From Streptomyces camponoticapitis (GTDB taxonomy: Bacteria > Actinomycetota > Actinomycetes > Streptomycetales > Streptomycetaceae), in NCBI RefSeq assembly GCF_014646115.1, contig NZ_BMMV01000008.1, positions 124,001-188,000 of the forward strand: a DNA stretch of 64,000 nucleotides, written 5' to 3'. Within the stretch, counting starts at the first letter, position 1. Each line of letters starts with the position of its first letter. A model generated the notes under the pieces. It searched no databases. It saw nothing but the letters and a program-made list of their open reading frames with translations, and was not told the origin of the DNA. Made by a program: the position numbers and the translations under genes. Below are positions 45,083-52,861 of this stretch, one piece after another.

Positions 45083-45820
45083 TCAGACCTCGGCCGGCGT
45101 CTCCGCCGGAATTATGGCGGGCCTCTTGAGCGCGGCGGGCGAGTGGCCTTCCCGTTTGATCTGGCGGTAGAGCATCCGCGCGTAGGCGACGTCCAGGACG
45201 ATCACCGTCGCGCCGAGCACCGGGATCATCATGCTCTGCGGGTAGAGCGAGACGGACATGAGTACGCCGAGCGCCGAGCCGATGCCCTTGCAGCCCGCGA
45301 TGTACATCGACTGGCCGGCCGACGATCGGCGGCGCCGCAGCATGGAGATGAAGGCCATGCTCATCACACAGTTGACGCCGAGGCCCGCGTACGCGCCGTA
45401 GAAGTCGTTGATCTCCAGTTCCGCGGCGGGGATGAAGAGCACCGCGAAGAGGAAGGCACCGCCGAAGAAGCGTCTGAACTCCTTGGCGGTGAAGGACGGG
45501 TAGTCCTTCAGGCCGAACTTCAGCACCTGCGCGACGATGTAGATGTCGAGCAGGAACCAGGCGAAGTTGAACGGCCGCTGCCAGCCGGCGTGCGGGACGA
45601 TGAAGGTGTCGTTGAACTCCCAGGCGATGTTGAAGGCGACCGCCACCGCCGGGATGCCCACCCGGCGGTCGATCCGGGCCCGGTGGATCGCGAACACGTA
45701 CGCCGCGAGCCAGAAGGCCCCGACGACGAGCACGAGCCCCACGTAGTACCAGTCGGGGAGGCCGCGCGCCTCCTCCAGCCGGATCCGTCCCTCATCGCCG
45801 AACAAAGGGGATGGCCACAC
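45083..45820 (-). CDS. PaxB/Pyr4-like membrane-integrated terpene cyclase
   Basis: A 245-residue protein with seven predicted helices. It follows the pattern of fungal Pyr4/PaxB cyclases and bacterial DmtA1: NIAWEFNDTFIVP near 64-76, a LDIYIVAQVLKFGLKDYP segment, GQSMYIAGCKGIGS, and VIVLDVAYARMLYR at the end. Glu68 and Asp210 match the two acidic residues reported as essential in Pyr4. Such enzymes cyclise prenyl chains on meroterpenoids by protonating an epoxide or alkene. The GTG at 45820 has GAGGAG 8 nt upstream. The stop is 25 bp from the convergent sigma gene. Assignment rests on remembered family patterns. Confidence 0.75.
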   Translation of the reverse strand: MWPSPLFGDEGRIRLEEARGLPDWYYVGLVLVVGAFWLAAYVFAIHRARIDRRVGIPAVAVAFNIAWEFNDTFIVPHAGWQRPFNFAWFLLDIYIVAQVLKFGLKDYPSFTAKEFRRFFGGAFLFAVLFIPAAELEINDFYGAYAGLGVNCVMSMAFISMLRRRRSSAGQSMYIAGCKGIGSALGVLMSVSLYPQSMMIPVLGATVIVLDVAYARMLYRQIKREGHSPAALKRPAIIPAETPAEV

Positions 45821-45877
45821 TGTCGGTCTCCTCGTCTCGTAAGGGGGTCGGTGCGTGTCGTCCTGTTCCGGTGCCGG

Positions 45878-47497
45878 TCACGTCCATCTGCCGGTCCCCC
45901 GGCCGCTCTTCTCGCCCAGCAGCTGTTCGCGCAGCTGGACCCGGCGGACCTTCCAGGTGGCCGTGCGCGGCACGTCCTCCCAGGGGACGAGCCGCGGTTC
46001 GCCGAAGTCGGGCAGCCCCTCCGTCGCCCGCTTCCACTCCCCGGGGTCCAGCCGGTCGTCGCGCATGCACAGGACGGGCACGGGCAGCCCGTCGGGCACG
46101 CCGAGCACGACCACCTCCTGGGCCCGCTCCAGCCGGTCGAGCAGGGTGCTCTCCGCCTCGATGCAGCTCATGCCGGGGATCATGTCGACCTCGCGGTCGA
46201 CGAGCCGGACCCGGCCGAAGGCGGTCCGTTCGCCGAGGTCCCCGGTGTTCCACCAGTCGCCCTCGGTCTTCATCCGGTGCCGGTCGCTCTCGCCGAGGTA
46301 GTCCAGGCAGCGGGTCCGGGTGTTGACCATCAGAAGGCCCGGCTCGCCCCTCGGCAGCCTGCGGCCGGTGTCCGGGTCGACGACCTTGACCCGGACCAGG
46401 GTGGGCCAGCCCACGTTGGTGACGTCGTCGCGGGTGGTACGCGCCCCGCGCACGGTTCCGCGGGTGAAGAGGTTCGCCGAGATGCCGGCGATCTCGGACT
46501 GGCCGAGCCCCCAGGCCCACACCGGGAAGCGGGCACGTGAGAGGCCGAGGAACGTGCGCACCGTCCGCGGATGCACGGCGTCGAAGGTGCTGATGAACCG
46601 GCGTACCTGGAAGAAGAGTTCGGGCTGTCCGTCCGCCAGCTCCTCCCACCGCTGAAAGACGTTGGGCAGCGCTTCGAGCGAGGTGGGCCGGTGCTTCGCC
46701 AGCACCCTGGCGGTCGATTCCAGGCCCGGGTCGGAGATCACCACCATGGCCCGGGGCGCCAGCGCGAACTGGGACCTCGTCCAGGACAGGCCCCTCATGT
46801 GACAGAACGAGATGGCGCTGGCCACCACGTCGCCGCGGCCCGAGGTGAGCAGCGGGATCCGCGAGGACTCCAGCCGGTAGGGCAGCGCCCCGAGCGCGGT
46901 GTACGGCGAGTGCATGACCAGCTTCGGTACGCCGGTGGTCCCCGACGTGTGCGTGACGATCATCGGCTCGTGGTCGCCGCGTACCCGGACGGGCGCGTCG
47001 GCCGCCCCGCGCAGGTCGTCCAGCGTCACCGCACCGGGCGGGGGCCCTTCCCGGGGCTCGCCGATCACCACCAGCCGTACGCCCGGACCGGCGGGCGCCA
47101 CCCCGGCCGCGGCCGCCCGCTCCAGCACACCCGCGCCCGCGACCAGCACCGTGGGATCGGCTCTGGCGATCATGGTCCGGACGGCGTCGAGATCCTGGAC
47201 AGGCGCCATCATCACCGGGAGCGCGCCGATCCGCGCCGCCCCGGCAGCGATCAGGACCATGTCGAAGTGGTTGTCCTTGACGACGGCGAGCCGGTCACCG
47301 TGGCGAAGTCCCGCCGCGTAGAGCCAGTTCGACACCTCCACGACCTGTTCGGCGAGCGATGCGGCGCCGTAGGTGGTGCCGGCGTCCGGCGCGATGTCGA
47401 ACGGCCGGTCGAGATGGACCACCGTCCGGGTTCTCTTCCGGGCGTGCCAGTCGAAGACCAGGCCGATGTTGATGGGGGGACGTGTACGCAGGGCCAT
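45878..47497 (-). CDS. AMP-forming acyl/aryl-CoA ligase-like adenylating enzyme
   Basis: A 539-residue class I adenylate-forming enzyme. The P-loop is THTSGTTGVPKLVMHSP, the aromatic motif is WAWGLGQSEIAG, and WWNTGDLGERTAFGRVRLVDREVD marks the hinge. The usual gGe-x-I-x-P A8 sequence is replaced by MIPGMSCIEAE. The C-terminal lysine is present (TATWKVRRVQ). It should activate a carboxylic acid; the aminohydroxybenzoate or its prenylated form are candidates (inference). The ATG at 47497 has a GAGG site 10 nt upstream. An upstream extension from about 47629 is possible but lacks conservation. It is 57 bp upstream of the membrane cyclase on the same strand. Confidence 0.82.
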   Translation of the reverse strand: MALRTRPPINIGLVFDWHARKRTRTVVHLDRPFDIAPDAGTTYGAASLAEQVVEVSNWLYAAGLRHGDRLAVVKDNHFDMVLIAAGAARIGALPVMMAPVQDLDAVRTMIARADPTVLVAGAGVLERAAAAGVAPAGPGVRLVVIGEPREGPPPGAVTLDDLRGAADAPVRVRGDHEPMIVTHTSGTTGVPKLVMHSPYTALGALPYRLESSRIPLLTSGRGDVVASAISFCHMRGLSWTRSQFALAPRAMVVISDPGLESTARVLAKHRPTSLEALPNVFQRWEELADGQPELFFQVRRFISTFDAVHPRTVRTFLGLSRARFPVWAWGLGQSEIAGISANLFTRGTVRGARTTRDDVTNVGWPTLVRVKVVDPDTGRRLPRGEPGLLMVNTRTRCLDYLGESDRHRMKTEGDWWNTGDLGERTAFGRVRLVDREVDMIPGMSCIEAESTLLDRLERAQEVVVLGVPDGLPVPVLCMRDDRLDPGEWKRATEGLPDFGEPRLVPWEDVPRTATWKVRRVQLREQLLGEKSGRGTGRWT

Positions 47498-47794
47498 ACT
47501 CCGGGACCTCTTCGGCTCTGTGGGGGGCGAGGACGTTGCGGCCGTATCGCGGGTGTCCGTCACGCCCCCGGGCATGGGAAAACCCCCGACCGCGACGTCC
47601 TGCGGGACGTGCTGCGATTCGGGGGTCATCTGTTTTCGGGCGTGCCGGACGTGCTGAAAGAGTGACACCTGCCGTCGGCACGGGCCAAGGCGCGTCCGAA
47701 GGGACATGGAGCACTCGGAGTGACGATGCGCGTGCCGGGGGCGCGGGCCGCACACCGGGAGTCCGGTGAATGGCGCGCGCCCCCGGGGCGGGTC
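47498..47794. other. Intergenic right edge of the biosynthetic block
   Basis: About 300 bp between the adenylating enzyme start and the PfkB kinase stop, both on the minus strand. Apart from the kinase terminator at 47735-47786, I see no gene, integrase site, direct repeat or tRNA edge. The promoter of the ligase/cyclase unit should lie here. Confidence 0.5.
47735..47786 (-). terminator. Terminator downstream of the PfkB kinase
   Basis: CCGGGGGCGCG (47735-47745) pairs with CGCGCCCCCGG (47776-47786). An inner ACCGG-GAGT-CCGGT hairpin adds to it. It begins about 9 bp after the kinase stop codon. Confidence 0.7.
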
Positions 47795-48769
47795 CTACTT
47801 CAGATGCGTACGGACCTCGGCCGCCGCCTCGTCGCCGTACGCCTTGGTGAAGCGGTCCATGAAGTTGTTCCGCCGCAGGGTGTACTCCTGGGTGCCGAGC
47901 GTCTCAATGACCAGGGTCGCGACCATGCAGCCGACCTGCGCCGCGCGCTCCAGGCCCACGCCCCACGACAGACCGGAGAGGAAGCCGGCCCGGAAGGCGT
48001 CACCGACGCCGGTCGGGTCGACCTTGGCCGTCTCCTCCGCGCAGCCGACCTCGATCGGGTCGTCGCCGACGCGCTCGATCCGGACGCCGCGCGAGCCGAG
48101 GGTGGTGACGCGGTGGCCGACCTTGCCAAGGATCTCGGCGTCGGTCCAGCCGGTCTTGGACTCGATGAGCCCCTTCTCGTACTCGTTGGAGAAGAGGTAC
48201 GTCGCGCCGTCGAGCAGCAGCCGGATCTCCTCGCCGTCCATCCGCGCGATCTGCTGCGAGAAGTCGGCGGCGAACGGGATGGACCTGGTGCGGCACTCCT
48301 CCGTGTGGCGGAGCATCGCCTCCGGGTCGTCGGCGCCGATCAGGACCAGGTCGAGACCGCCGACGCGGTCGGCGACCGACTTCAGCTCGATCTGCCGGGC
48401 CTCGCTCATGGCGCCGGTGTAGAAGGAGCCGATCTGGTTGTGATCCGCGTCCGTCGTACAGACGAAGCGCGCGGTGTGCAGCACCTCGGAGACCCGGACG
48501 GACGCGGTGTCGACACCGTGGCGGTCGAGCCAGGCGCGGTACTCGTCGAAGTCGGGGCCGACGGCACCGACCAGGATCGGCGCGGTGCCGAGCTGACCCA
48601 TGCCGAAGCAGATGTTGGCGCCGACACCGCCCCTGCGCACGTCGAGGTTGTCGACGAGGAAGGAAAGCGAGACCGTGTGGAGCTGGTCTCCGACCAACTG
48701 GTCGGCGAAGCGACCGGGGAAGGTCATGAGGTGGTCGGTGGCGATGGAGCCGGTGACTGCGATTCTCAC
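47795..48769 (-). CDS. adoK: PfkB-family carbohydrate/adenosine kinase
   Basis: A 324-residue ribokinase-fold kinase. The N-terminal GSIATDHLMTFPG and GGVGANICFGMGQLG give the substrate and glycine-hinge motifs. The C-terminal KVDPTGVGDAFRAGFLSG carries the catalytic Asp in a GVGD variant of the anion-hole motif. The M. tuberculosis protein in the same genomic position (Rv2202c, from memory) was shown to be an adenosine kinase, so adenosine is the best guess, with ribose-like sugars as alternatives. The GTG at 48769 has AGGAG 9 nt upstream. It marks the return to core genes after the accessory block. Confidence 0.85.
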   Translation of the reverse strand: MRIAVTGSIATDHLMTFPGRFADQLVGDQLHTVSLSFLVDNLDVRRGGVGANICFGMGQLGTAPILVGAVGPDFDEYRAWLDRHGVDTASVRVSEVLHTARFVCTTDADHNQIGSFYTGAMSEARQIELKSVADRVGGLDLVLIGADDPEAMLRHTEECRTRSIPFAADFSQQIARMDGEEIRLLLDGATYLFSNEYEKGLIESKTGWTDAEILGKVGHRVTTLGSRGVRIERVGDDPIEVGCAEETAKVDPTGVGDAFRAGFLSGLSWGVGLERAAQVGCMVATLVIETLGTQEYTLRRNNFMDRFTKAYGDEAAAEVRTHLK

Positions 48770-48949
48770 GGCTGACTGCTCCTGGGGAAGACGAAGGTGT
48801 GCGCGCCAGCGCTCCGGCGAGGGTGGCGGTGGGCGACGGGAGAGAGGGTGAACACCTCAACGCTATCGGGTCGGCCCCGGAGCCTCGAAACGGCAAACTA
48901 CCCGATAGTACGGCTTTCCTCCCGAGCGCTCCGTGCTTACGGTGCGTAC

Positions 48950-49162
48950 ATGAGGAATGACACCGTCCCCCGTGAGCGTGACGTCCGTGAGTCCGACACC
49001 AGCCTGGCCGAACTGCGCGGCGACTGCGCGCGGATGGCGCCGGACTGGGTGCGGCCCGCCGCCGACGCTCCCGACCCCGTCCCTCCGTCGCTGATCCATG
49101 GCGTCACGGTCCCGCCGGACTCCGCCCGGCTGATCGACGGCATGTCCGAGTACGGCGACTGA
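48950..49162 (+). CDS. Small hypothetical protein
   Basis: A 70-residue acidic, hydrophilic protein with no recognised motif and no membrane segment. Codon usage shows strong third-position GC, and the ATG is followed by Streptomyces-like coding sequence. No clear ribosome site precedes it, so it may be leaderless. It lies 84 bp upstream of, and on the same strand as, the large membrane-anchored gene and may be part of its transcript. Confidence 0.6.
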   Translation: MRNDTVPRERDVRESDTSLAELRGDCARMAPDWVRPAADAPDPVPPSLIHGVTVPPDSARLIDGMSEYGD

Positions 49163-49246
49163 CGGTCCGGGGAACCGAGTGCTCCTGGCGCCCGTCCCAC
49201 CGGTGTCCCTGCCACGGCGGGGCCATCCGGCCCGAAGGAGCAGACG

Positions 49247-50767
49247 GTGACCAGTACCGAACGACCTCAGGACAGCGGCGGCGAACGCGAGGGCGCCCGC
49301 CGGGGGTTGCGGCGTTCCCCGCTCGTGATCGCGTCGGTGGCGGCGGCCGTCCTGCTCGCCGGCGGCGGGGGCGCCTACTACGCCACGACCTCGTCGGACG
49401 GCGGCGGTGAGGACAGGAGCGCCGCACGCGGCGGCGACCCGGACCGGCCGCCGCTGGCGCTCCGCGGCACGGTGCCGGGTCCCGGTGTCGCGCCCGGCGA
49501 GCACAGCCCGTACGGGGTCGAGTACCGCACGACCGGCGAGCTGCCCGAGGGACCCGGCTCGGCCGCCGTACACCACTCGAAGGGATCCGTTGCGGCGGCC
49601 GATGTGGCACGTCTCGCCAAGGCCCTGGGTGTGGCCGGGGTGCCCAAACTCTCCCATTCGTCCTGGGGTGTCGGCACTCAGAGGGAGATTTCGGACCCGC
49701 TGCTCAGCGTGGACAAGCGGGCGCCGGGCGACTGGTCGTTCGGCCGCTTCGTCCGCGCGCCGAGCGGCGACAACTGCCTCAAGGGCAAGGAGTGCCCGAG
49801 CGGCGGCGACGCGGTCGGCGACAATCCCGTCCGCCCGCGCAGCGGGACCGGCCCGGTGAGCGAGGAGGCCGCGAAGAAGGCCGCCGCGCCCGTACTGAAG
49901 GCGCTCGGACTGCAGGACGCGGCACTCGACGCGAGTCAGCTGATGGGCGCCGTACGGGTGGTGAACGCCGCCCCGGTGATCGGCGGGCTGCCGACGTACG
50001 GCTGGTCGACCGCCATCCAGGTCGGCACGGACGGCCAAGTCGTCGCCGGCAACGGGAAGTTGCAGCCGCCCGAGAAGGGTGACGAGTATCCGGTGGTGGG
50101 TGCGGCCGAGGCCGTGAAGCTGCTGAACGAGTCGGGCGGGGCGCCGGGCACGGGCGGGATCGGCGGCTGCGCGTCGGCGGTGCCGCACAAGGACGGGCGG
50201 GAGCCCGCCACCCCGTGCGAACCGAAGGGCAAGGGCGGAAAGCCGGCGGAGCCCGTGCGGGTGCTGCTCGAAAAGCCCGTCTTCGGTCTGTCGGCAAAGG
50301 AGTTGGACGGGCGGCCCGCGCTCGTACCCTCGTGGTGGTTCGAGATGGCGGGCACCGGGGGCGGGCCGATGTCGACGGTCACCCGAACGGCGGTACTTCC
50401 CGAGTATCTGACGCATGACTTCAACGGCGGTGCGAGCGGTGACGGCACGGCGCCCCCTGCCGAGGAAGCCCCCGCGGAACCCCCGGAGGATCGGGAACCG
50501 GAGGAAGCGTCGCCGATCGAGGGCTACAGCGCCGAGGGCAGCACCTTGAGCGTGCGCTTCGTGGGCGGCATGTGCGGCAAGTACACCCTGCGGGCGAACG
50601 AGACCGCATCCACGGTCGAGGTGGACATCGTGGACACCGCGCCGCCGGGACTCATGTGCATCGCGGTGGCCAAGCGCTTCACCGAGAAGGTGACACTGGA
50701 CCGGCCGCTCGGCGACCGTGAGGTCCTGAACGCGATCACGGGCGACGCCGTGCCCCTGCGGAAGTAG
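49247..50767 (+). CDS. Membrane-anchored extracytoplasmic protein, hypothetical
   Basis: A 506-residue protein. A short cytoplasmic N-terminus (~30 residues) precedes one transmembrane helix (LVIASVAAAVLLAGGGGAYY). A long extracytoplasmic region follows, with a Pro/Glu-rich linker near residues 395-425. Two Cys pairs (NCLKGKEC and GGCASA...TPCE) could form disulfides. GTG at 49247 has AAGGAG 7 nt upstream. No enzyme motif is recognised. It resembles conserved Streptomyces cell-surface proteins of unknown role. It converges with the Fe-S carrier gene. Confidence 0.7.
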   Translation: MTSTERPQDSGGEREGARRGLRRSPLVIASVAAAVLLAGGGGAYYATTSSDGGGEDRSAARGGDPDRPPLALRGTVPGPGVAPGEHSPYGVEYRTTGELPEGPGSAAVHHSKGSVAAADVARLAKALGVAGVPKLSHSSWGVGTQREISDPLLSVDKRAPGDWSFGRFVRAPSGDNCLKGKECPSGGDAVGDNPVRPRSGTGPVSEEAAKKAAAPVLKALGLQDAALDASQLMGAVRVVNAAPVIGGLPTYGWSTAIQVGTDGQVVAGNGKLQPPEKGDEYPVVGAAEAVKLLNESGGAPGTGGIGGCASAVPHKDGREPATPCEPKGKGGKPAEPVRVLLEKPVFGLSAKELDGRPALVPSWWFEMAGTGGGPMSTVTRTAVLPEYLTHDFNGGASGDGTAPPAEEAPAEPPEDREPEEASPIEGYSAEGSTLSVRFVGGMCGKYTLRANETASTVEVDIVDTAPPGLMCIAVAKRFTEKVTLDRPLGDREVLNAITGDAVPLRK

Positions 50768-50816
50768 CGGGGGCGGAAGGAGCGGGGCGCTCTCGCACGG
50801 CGCCACACACACGCGG

Positions 50817-50850
50817 AAGGCGGCGGCCCCGGATGGGGGGCCGCCGCCTT
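50817..50850. terminator. Bidirectional terminator, perfect 14-bp stem
   Basis: AAGGCGGCGGCCCC (50817-50830) pairs exactly with GGGGCCGCCGCCTT (50837-50850) around a GGATGG loop. It lies between two convergent stop codons and has a short A/T run at each end. Confidence 0.85.
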
Positions 50851-50875
50851 TCAGACTGCGATCAGCGATCGGCGA

Positions 50876-51232
50876 TCAGCTGAAGGAGTCGCCGCAGGCG
50901 CAGGAGCCGGAGGCGTTGGGGTTGTCGATCGTGAAGCCCTGCTTCTCGATGGTGTCGACGAAGTCGATGGAGGCGCCACCCAGATACGGGGCGCTCATCC
51001 GGTCGGTGACGACCTTGACGCCGCCGAAGTCCTTGACGACATCGCCGTCGAGCGAGCGCTCGTCGAAGAAGAGCTGGTAACGGAGACCGGAACAGCCGCC
51101 GGGCTGGACCGCGACGCGCAGCGCGAGGTCGTCCCTGCCTTCCTGGTCGAGCAGGGCCTTGACCTTGCCCGCGGCGGCATCGGACAGGAGGATGCCGTCG
51201 CTCACGGTGGTGGTCTCGTCCGATACGGACAT
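50876..51232 (-). CDS. erpA: A-type iron-sulfur carrier protein (HesB/IscA/ErpA)
   Basis: A 118-residue A-type carrier that delivers Fe-S clusters to apoproteins. The three conserved Cys are present: GGCSGLRY and the C-terminal GSCACGDSF. The start is the ATG at 51232, with GGGAGAG 8 nt upstream; this gives MSVSDETTTVSD before the domain. It is divergent from nadA, whose product needs a [4Fe-4S] cluster, and near other Fe-S enzymes. The mycobacterial Rv2204c is in the equivalent place (from memory). Confidence 0.93.
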   Translation of the reverse strand: MSVSDETTTVSDGILLSDAAAGKVKALLDQEGRDDLALRVAVQPGGCSGLRYQLFFDERSLDGDVVKDFGGVKVVTDRMSAPYLGGASIDFVDTIEKQGFTIDNPNASGSCACGDSFS

Positions 51233-51432
51233 CTGCTTCTCTCCCGGGGTGGGGCCTCCCCGCCGAGGCAGGGGAAGTACGGACTCATTGCCGACAGCTA
51301 CAACCGGTACGGCCACGGATTCATTCCGGGCCCCGCCGCTCGCCTCGTCTGCCGTCCTACTGTCGAGCTTCTGCGTTCACCTTCATGCTCGCACACCCGG
51401 CTCCGCGGCGGCATGTGCCGTGTTCCCGGGAA

Positions 51433-51504
51433 TGCGTCACATCGACGCAATCCACATCGTCAAAGTGACGTGAAGGGGTTATGATAGATAACGTCAATTA
51501 GACG
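51433..51504 (+). promoter_or_regulatory. nadA promoter with three CGTC-type palindromes
   Basis: A likely promoter has TCGTCA at 51457-51462, a 17-bp spacer and TATGAT at 51480-51485. Three inverted repeats surround it: TGCGTC-N5-GACGCA (51433-51449), CGTCA-N3-TGACG (51458-51470) on the -35 element, and CGTC-N5-GACG (51492-51504) just after the -10. The layout suits a repressor responding to NAD status. The factor is not identified. Confidence 0.55.
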
Positions 51505-51531
51505 AAAAGGCTCCTCCGCAGAGAAGAAAGG

Positions 51532-52728
51532 GTGCGTGACGTGACCACGGCCCAAGCTCGTCAGGATCTCGATGTCCAGCCGACACCCCTCGCACTGCTC
51601 CTGCTCGGCCGCGAGGCCGACACCCGGAGCGAGCGCGGCGTGGAGTGCCCCGGCGACCTGCCGTCGCCGTCCGACCCGGATCTGGTCGAACGCGCCCGCG
51701 CGGCGAAGGAGAAGCTCGGCGAGAAGGTCTTCATCCTCGGCCACCACTACCAGCGCGACGAGGTCATCCAGTTCGCCGACGTGACCGGGGACTCGTTCAA
51801 GCTGGCCAAGGACGCCGCCGCGCGCCCCGAGGCCGAGTACATCGTCTTCTGCGGCGTCCACTTCATGGCCGAGTCGGCGGACATCCTGACGGGCGACGGC
51901 CAGAAGGTCGTCCTGCCCGATCTGGCGGCCGGCTGCTCCATGGCGGACATGGCGACGGCCGAGCAGGTCGCCGAGTGCTGGGACGTGCTGACCGACGCCG
52001 GTATAGCCGAGCGGGTCGTGCCCGTCTCGTACATGAACTCCTCCGCCGACATCAAGGCCTTCACCGGCGAGCACGGCGGCACCATCTGCACCTCGTCCAA
52101 CGCCGAACGCGCCCTCAACTGGGCCTTCGAGCAGGGCGAGAAGGTCCTCTTCCTCCCCGACCAGCACCTCGGCCGCAACACCGCCGTACGGGACCTGGGG
52201 ATGTCGCTGGAGGACTGCGTCCTCTACAACCCGCACAAGCCGGGCGGCGGCCTGACCACCGAGGAACTGCGGAACGCGAAGATGATCCTGTGGCGCGGCC
52301 ACTGCTCCGTGCACGGCCGTTTCTCGCTGGACTCGGTGAACGACGTCCGCGAGCGGGTCCCCGGGGTGAACGTGCTGGTCCACCCGGAGTGCAAGCACGA
52401 GGTGGTCTCCGCCGCCGACTACGTCGGCTCGACGGAGTACATCATCAAGACGCTGGACGAGGCGCCGGCCGGCTCGAAGTGGGCGATCGGCACCGAGCTG
52501 AATCTGGTGCGGCGGCTGGCGAACCGGTACGCCGCCGACGACAAGGAGATCGTCTTCCTCGACAAGACGGTGTGCTTCTGCTCGACCATGAACCGCATCG
52601 ACCTGCCGCATCTGGTGTGGGCGCTCGAATCGCTCGCCGAGGGCAAGGAGATCAACCGGATCCAGGTCGACAGTCGGACGGCGGACTTCGCCCAGCTGGC
52701 GCTGGAGCGGATGCTGGCGCTGCCGTAG
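51532..52728 (+). CDS. nadA: Quinolinate synthase
   Basis: A 398-residue [4Fe-4S] enzyme that condenses iminoaspartate with DHAP to quinolinate in de novo NAD synthesis. Cluster Cys are seen in IVFCGVHFMAE (Cys107), HPECKHEVV and VCFCSTMNR. GHHYQRDEVIQFAD, PDQHLGRN and the pattern WRGHCSVHGRF are family signatures. The GTG at 51532 or the GTG at 51541 may be the start; the GAAGAAAGG element fits the first poorly and the second better. nadB and nadC are not next to it; the downstream gene converges. Confidence 0.95.
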   Translation: MRDVTTAQARQDLDVQPTPLALLLLGREADTRSERGVECPGDLPSPSDPDLVERARAAKEKLGEKVFILGHHYQRDEVIQFADVTGDSFKLAKDAAARPEAEYIVFCGVHFMAESADILTGDGQKVVLPDLAAGCSMADMATAEQVAECWDVLTDAGIAERVVPVSYMNSSADIKAFTGEHGGTICTSSNAERALNWAFEQGEKVLFLPDQHLGRNTAVRDLGMSLEDCVLYNPHKPGGGLTTEELRNAKMILWRGHCSVHGRFSLDSVNDVRERVPGVNVLVHPECKHEVVSAADYVGSTEYIIKTLDEAPAGSKWAIGTELNLVRRLANRYAADDKEIVFLDKTVCFCSTMNRIDLPHLVWALESLAEGKEINRIQVDSRTADFAQLALERMLALP

Positions 52729-52802
52729 CGGCACGGCGCCGTGGACGGCGTATCCGTACGCGGCGCCCGTGCGCGGCGAGTCCGTACACGTACCCGGACA
52801 GC

Positions 52803-52839
52803 GGTAAGGGGCGCCCGCCATTGGCGGGCGCCCCTTACC
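52803..52839. terminator. Bidirectional terminator, perfect 17-bp stem
   Basis: GGTAAGGGGCGCCCGCC (52803-52819) pairs exactly with GGCGGGCGCCCCTTACC (52823-52839) around ATT. It separates the convergent nadA and RND transporter genes. Confidence 0.9.
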
Positions 52840-52861
52840 CGGTTACTGCCCCGGACCCCGG

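Noticed and set aside
47498..47640. N-terminal extension of the adenylating enzyme to about 47629
   Set aside because: The extra ~44 residues are Pro/Thr/Ser-rich with no family similarity, and the ATG at 47497 has a better ribosome site.
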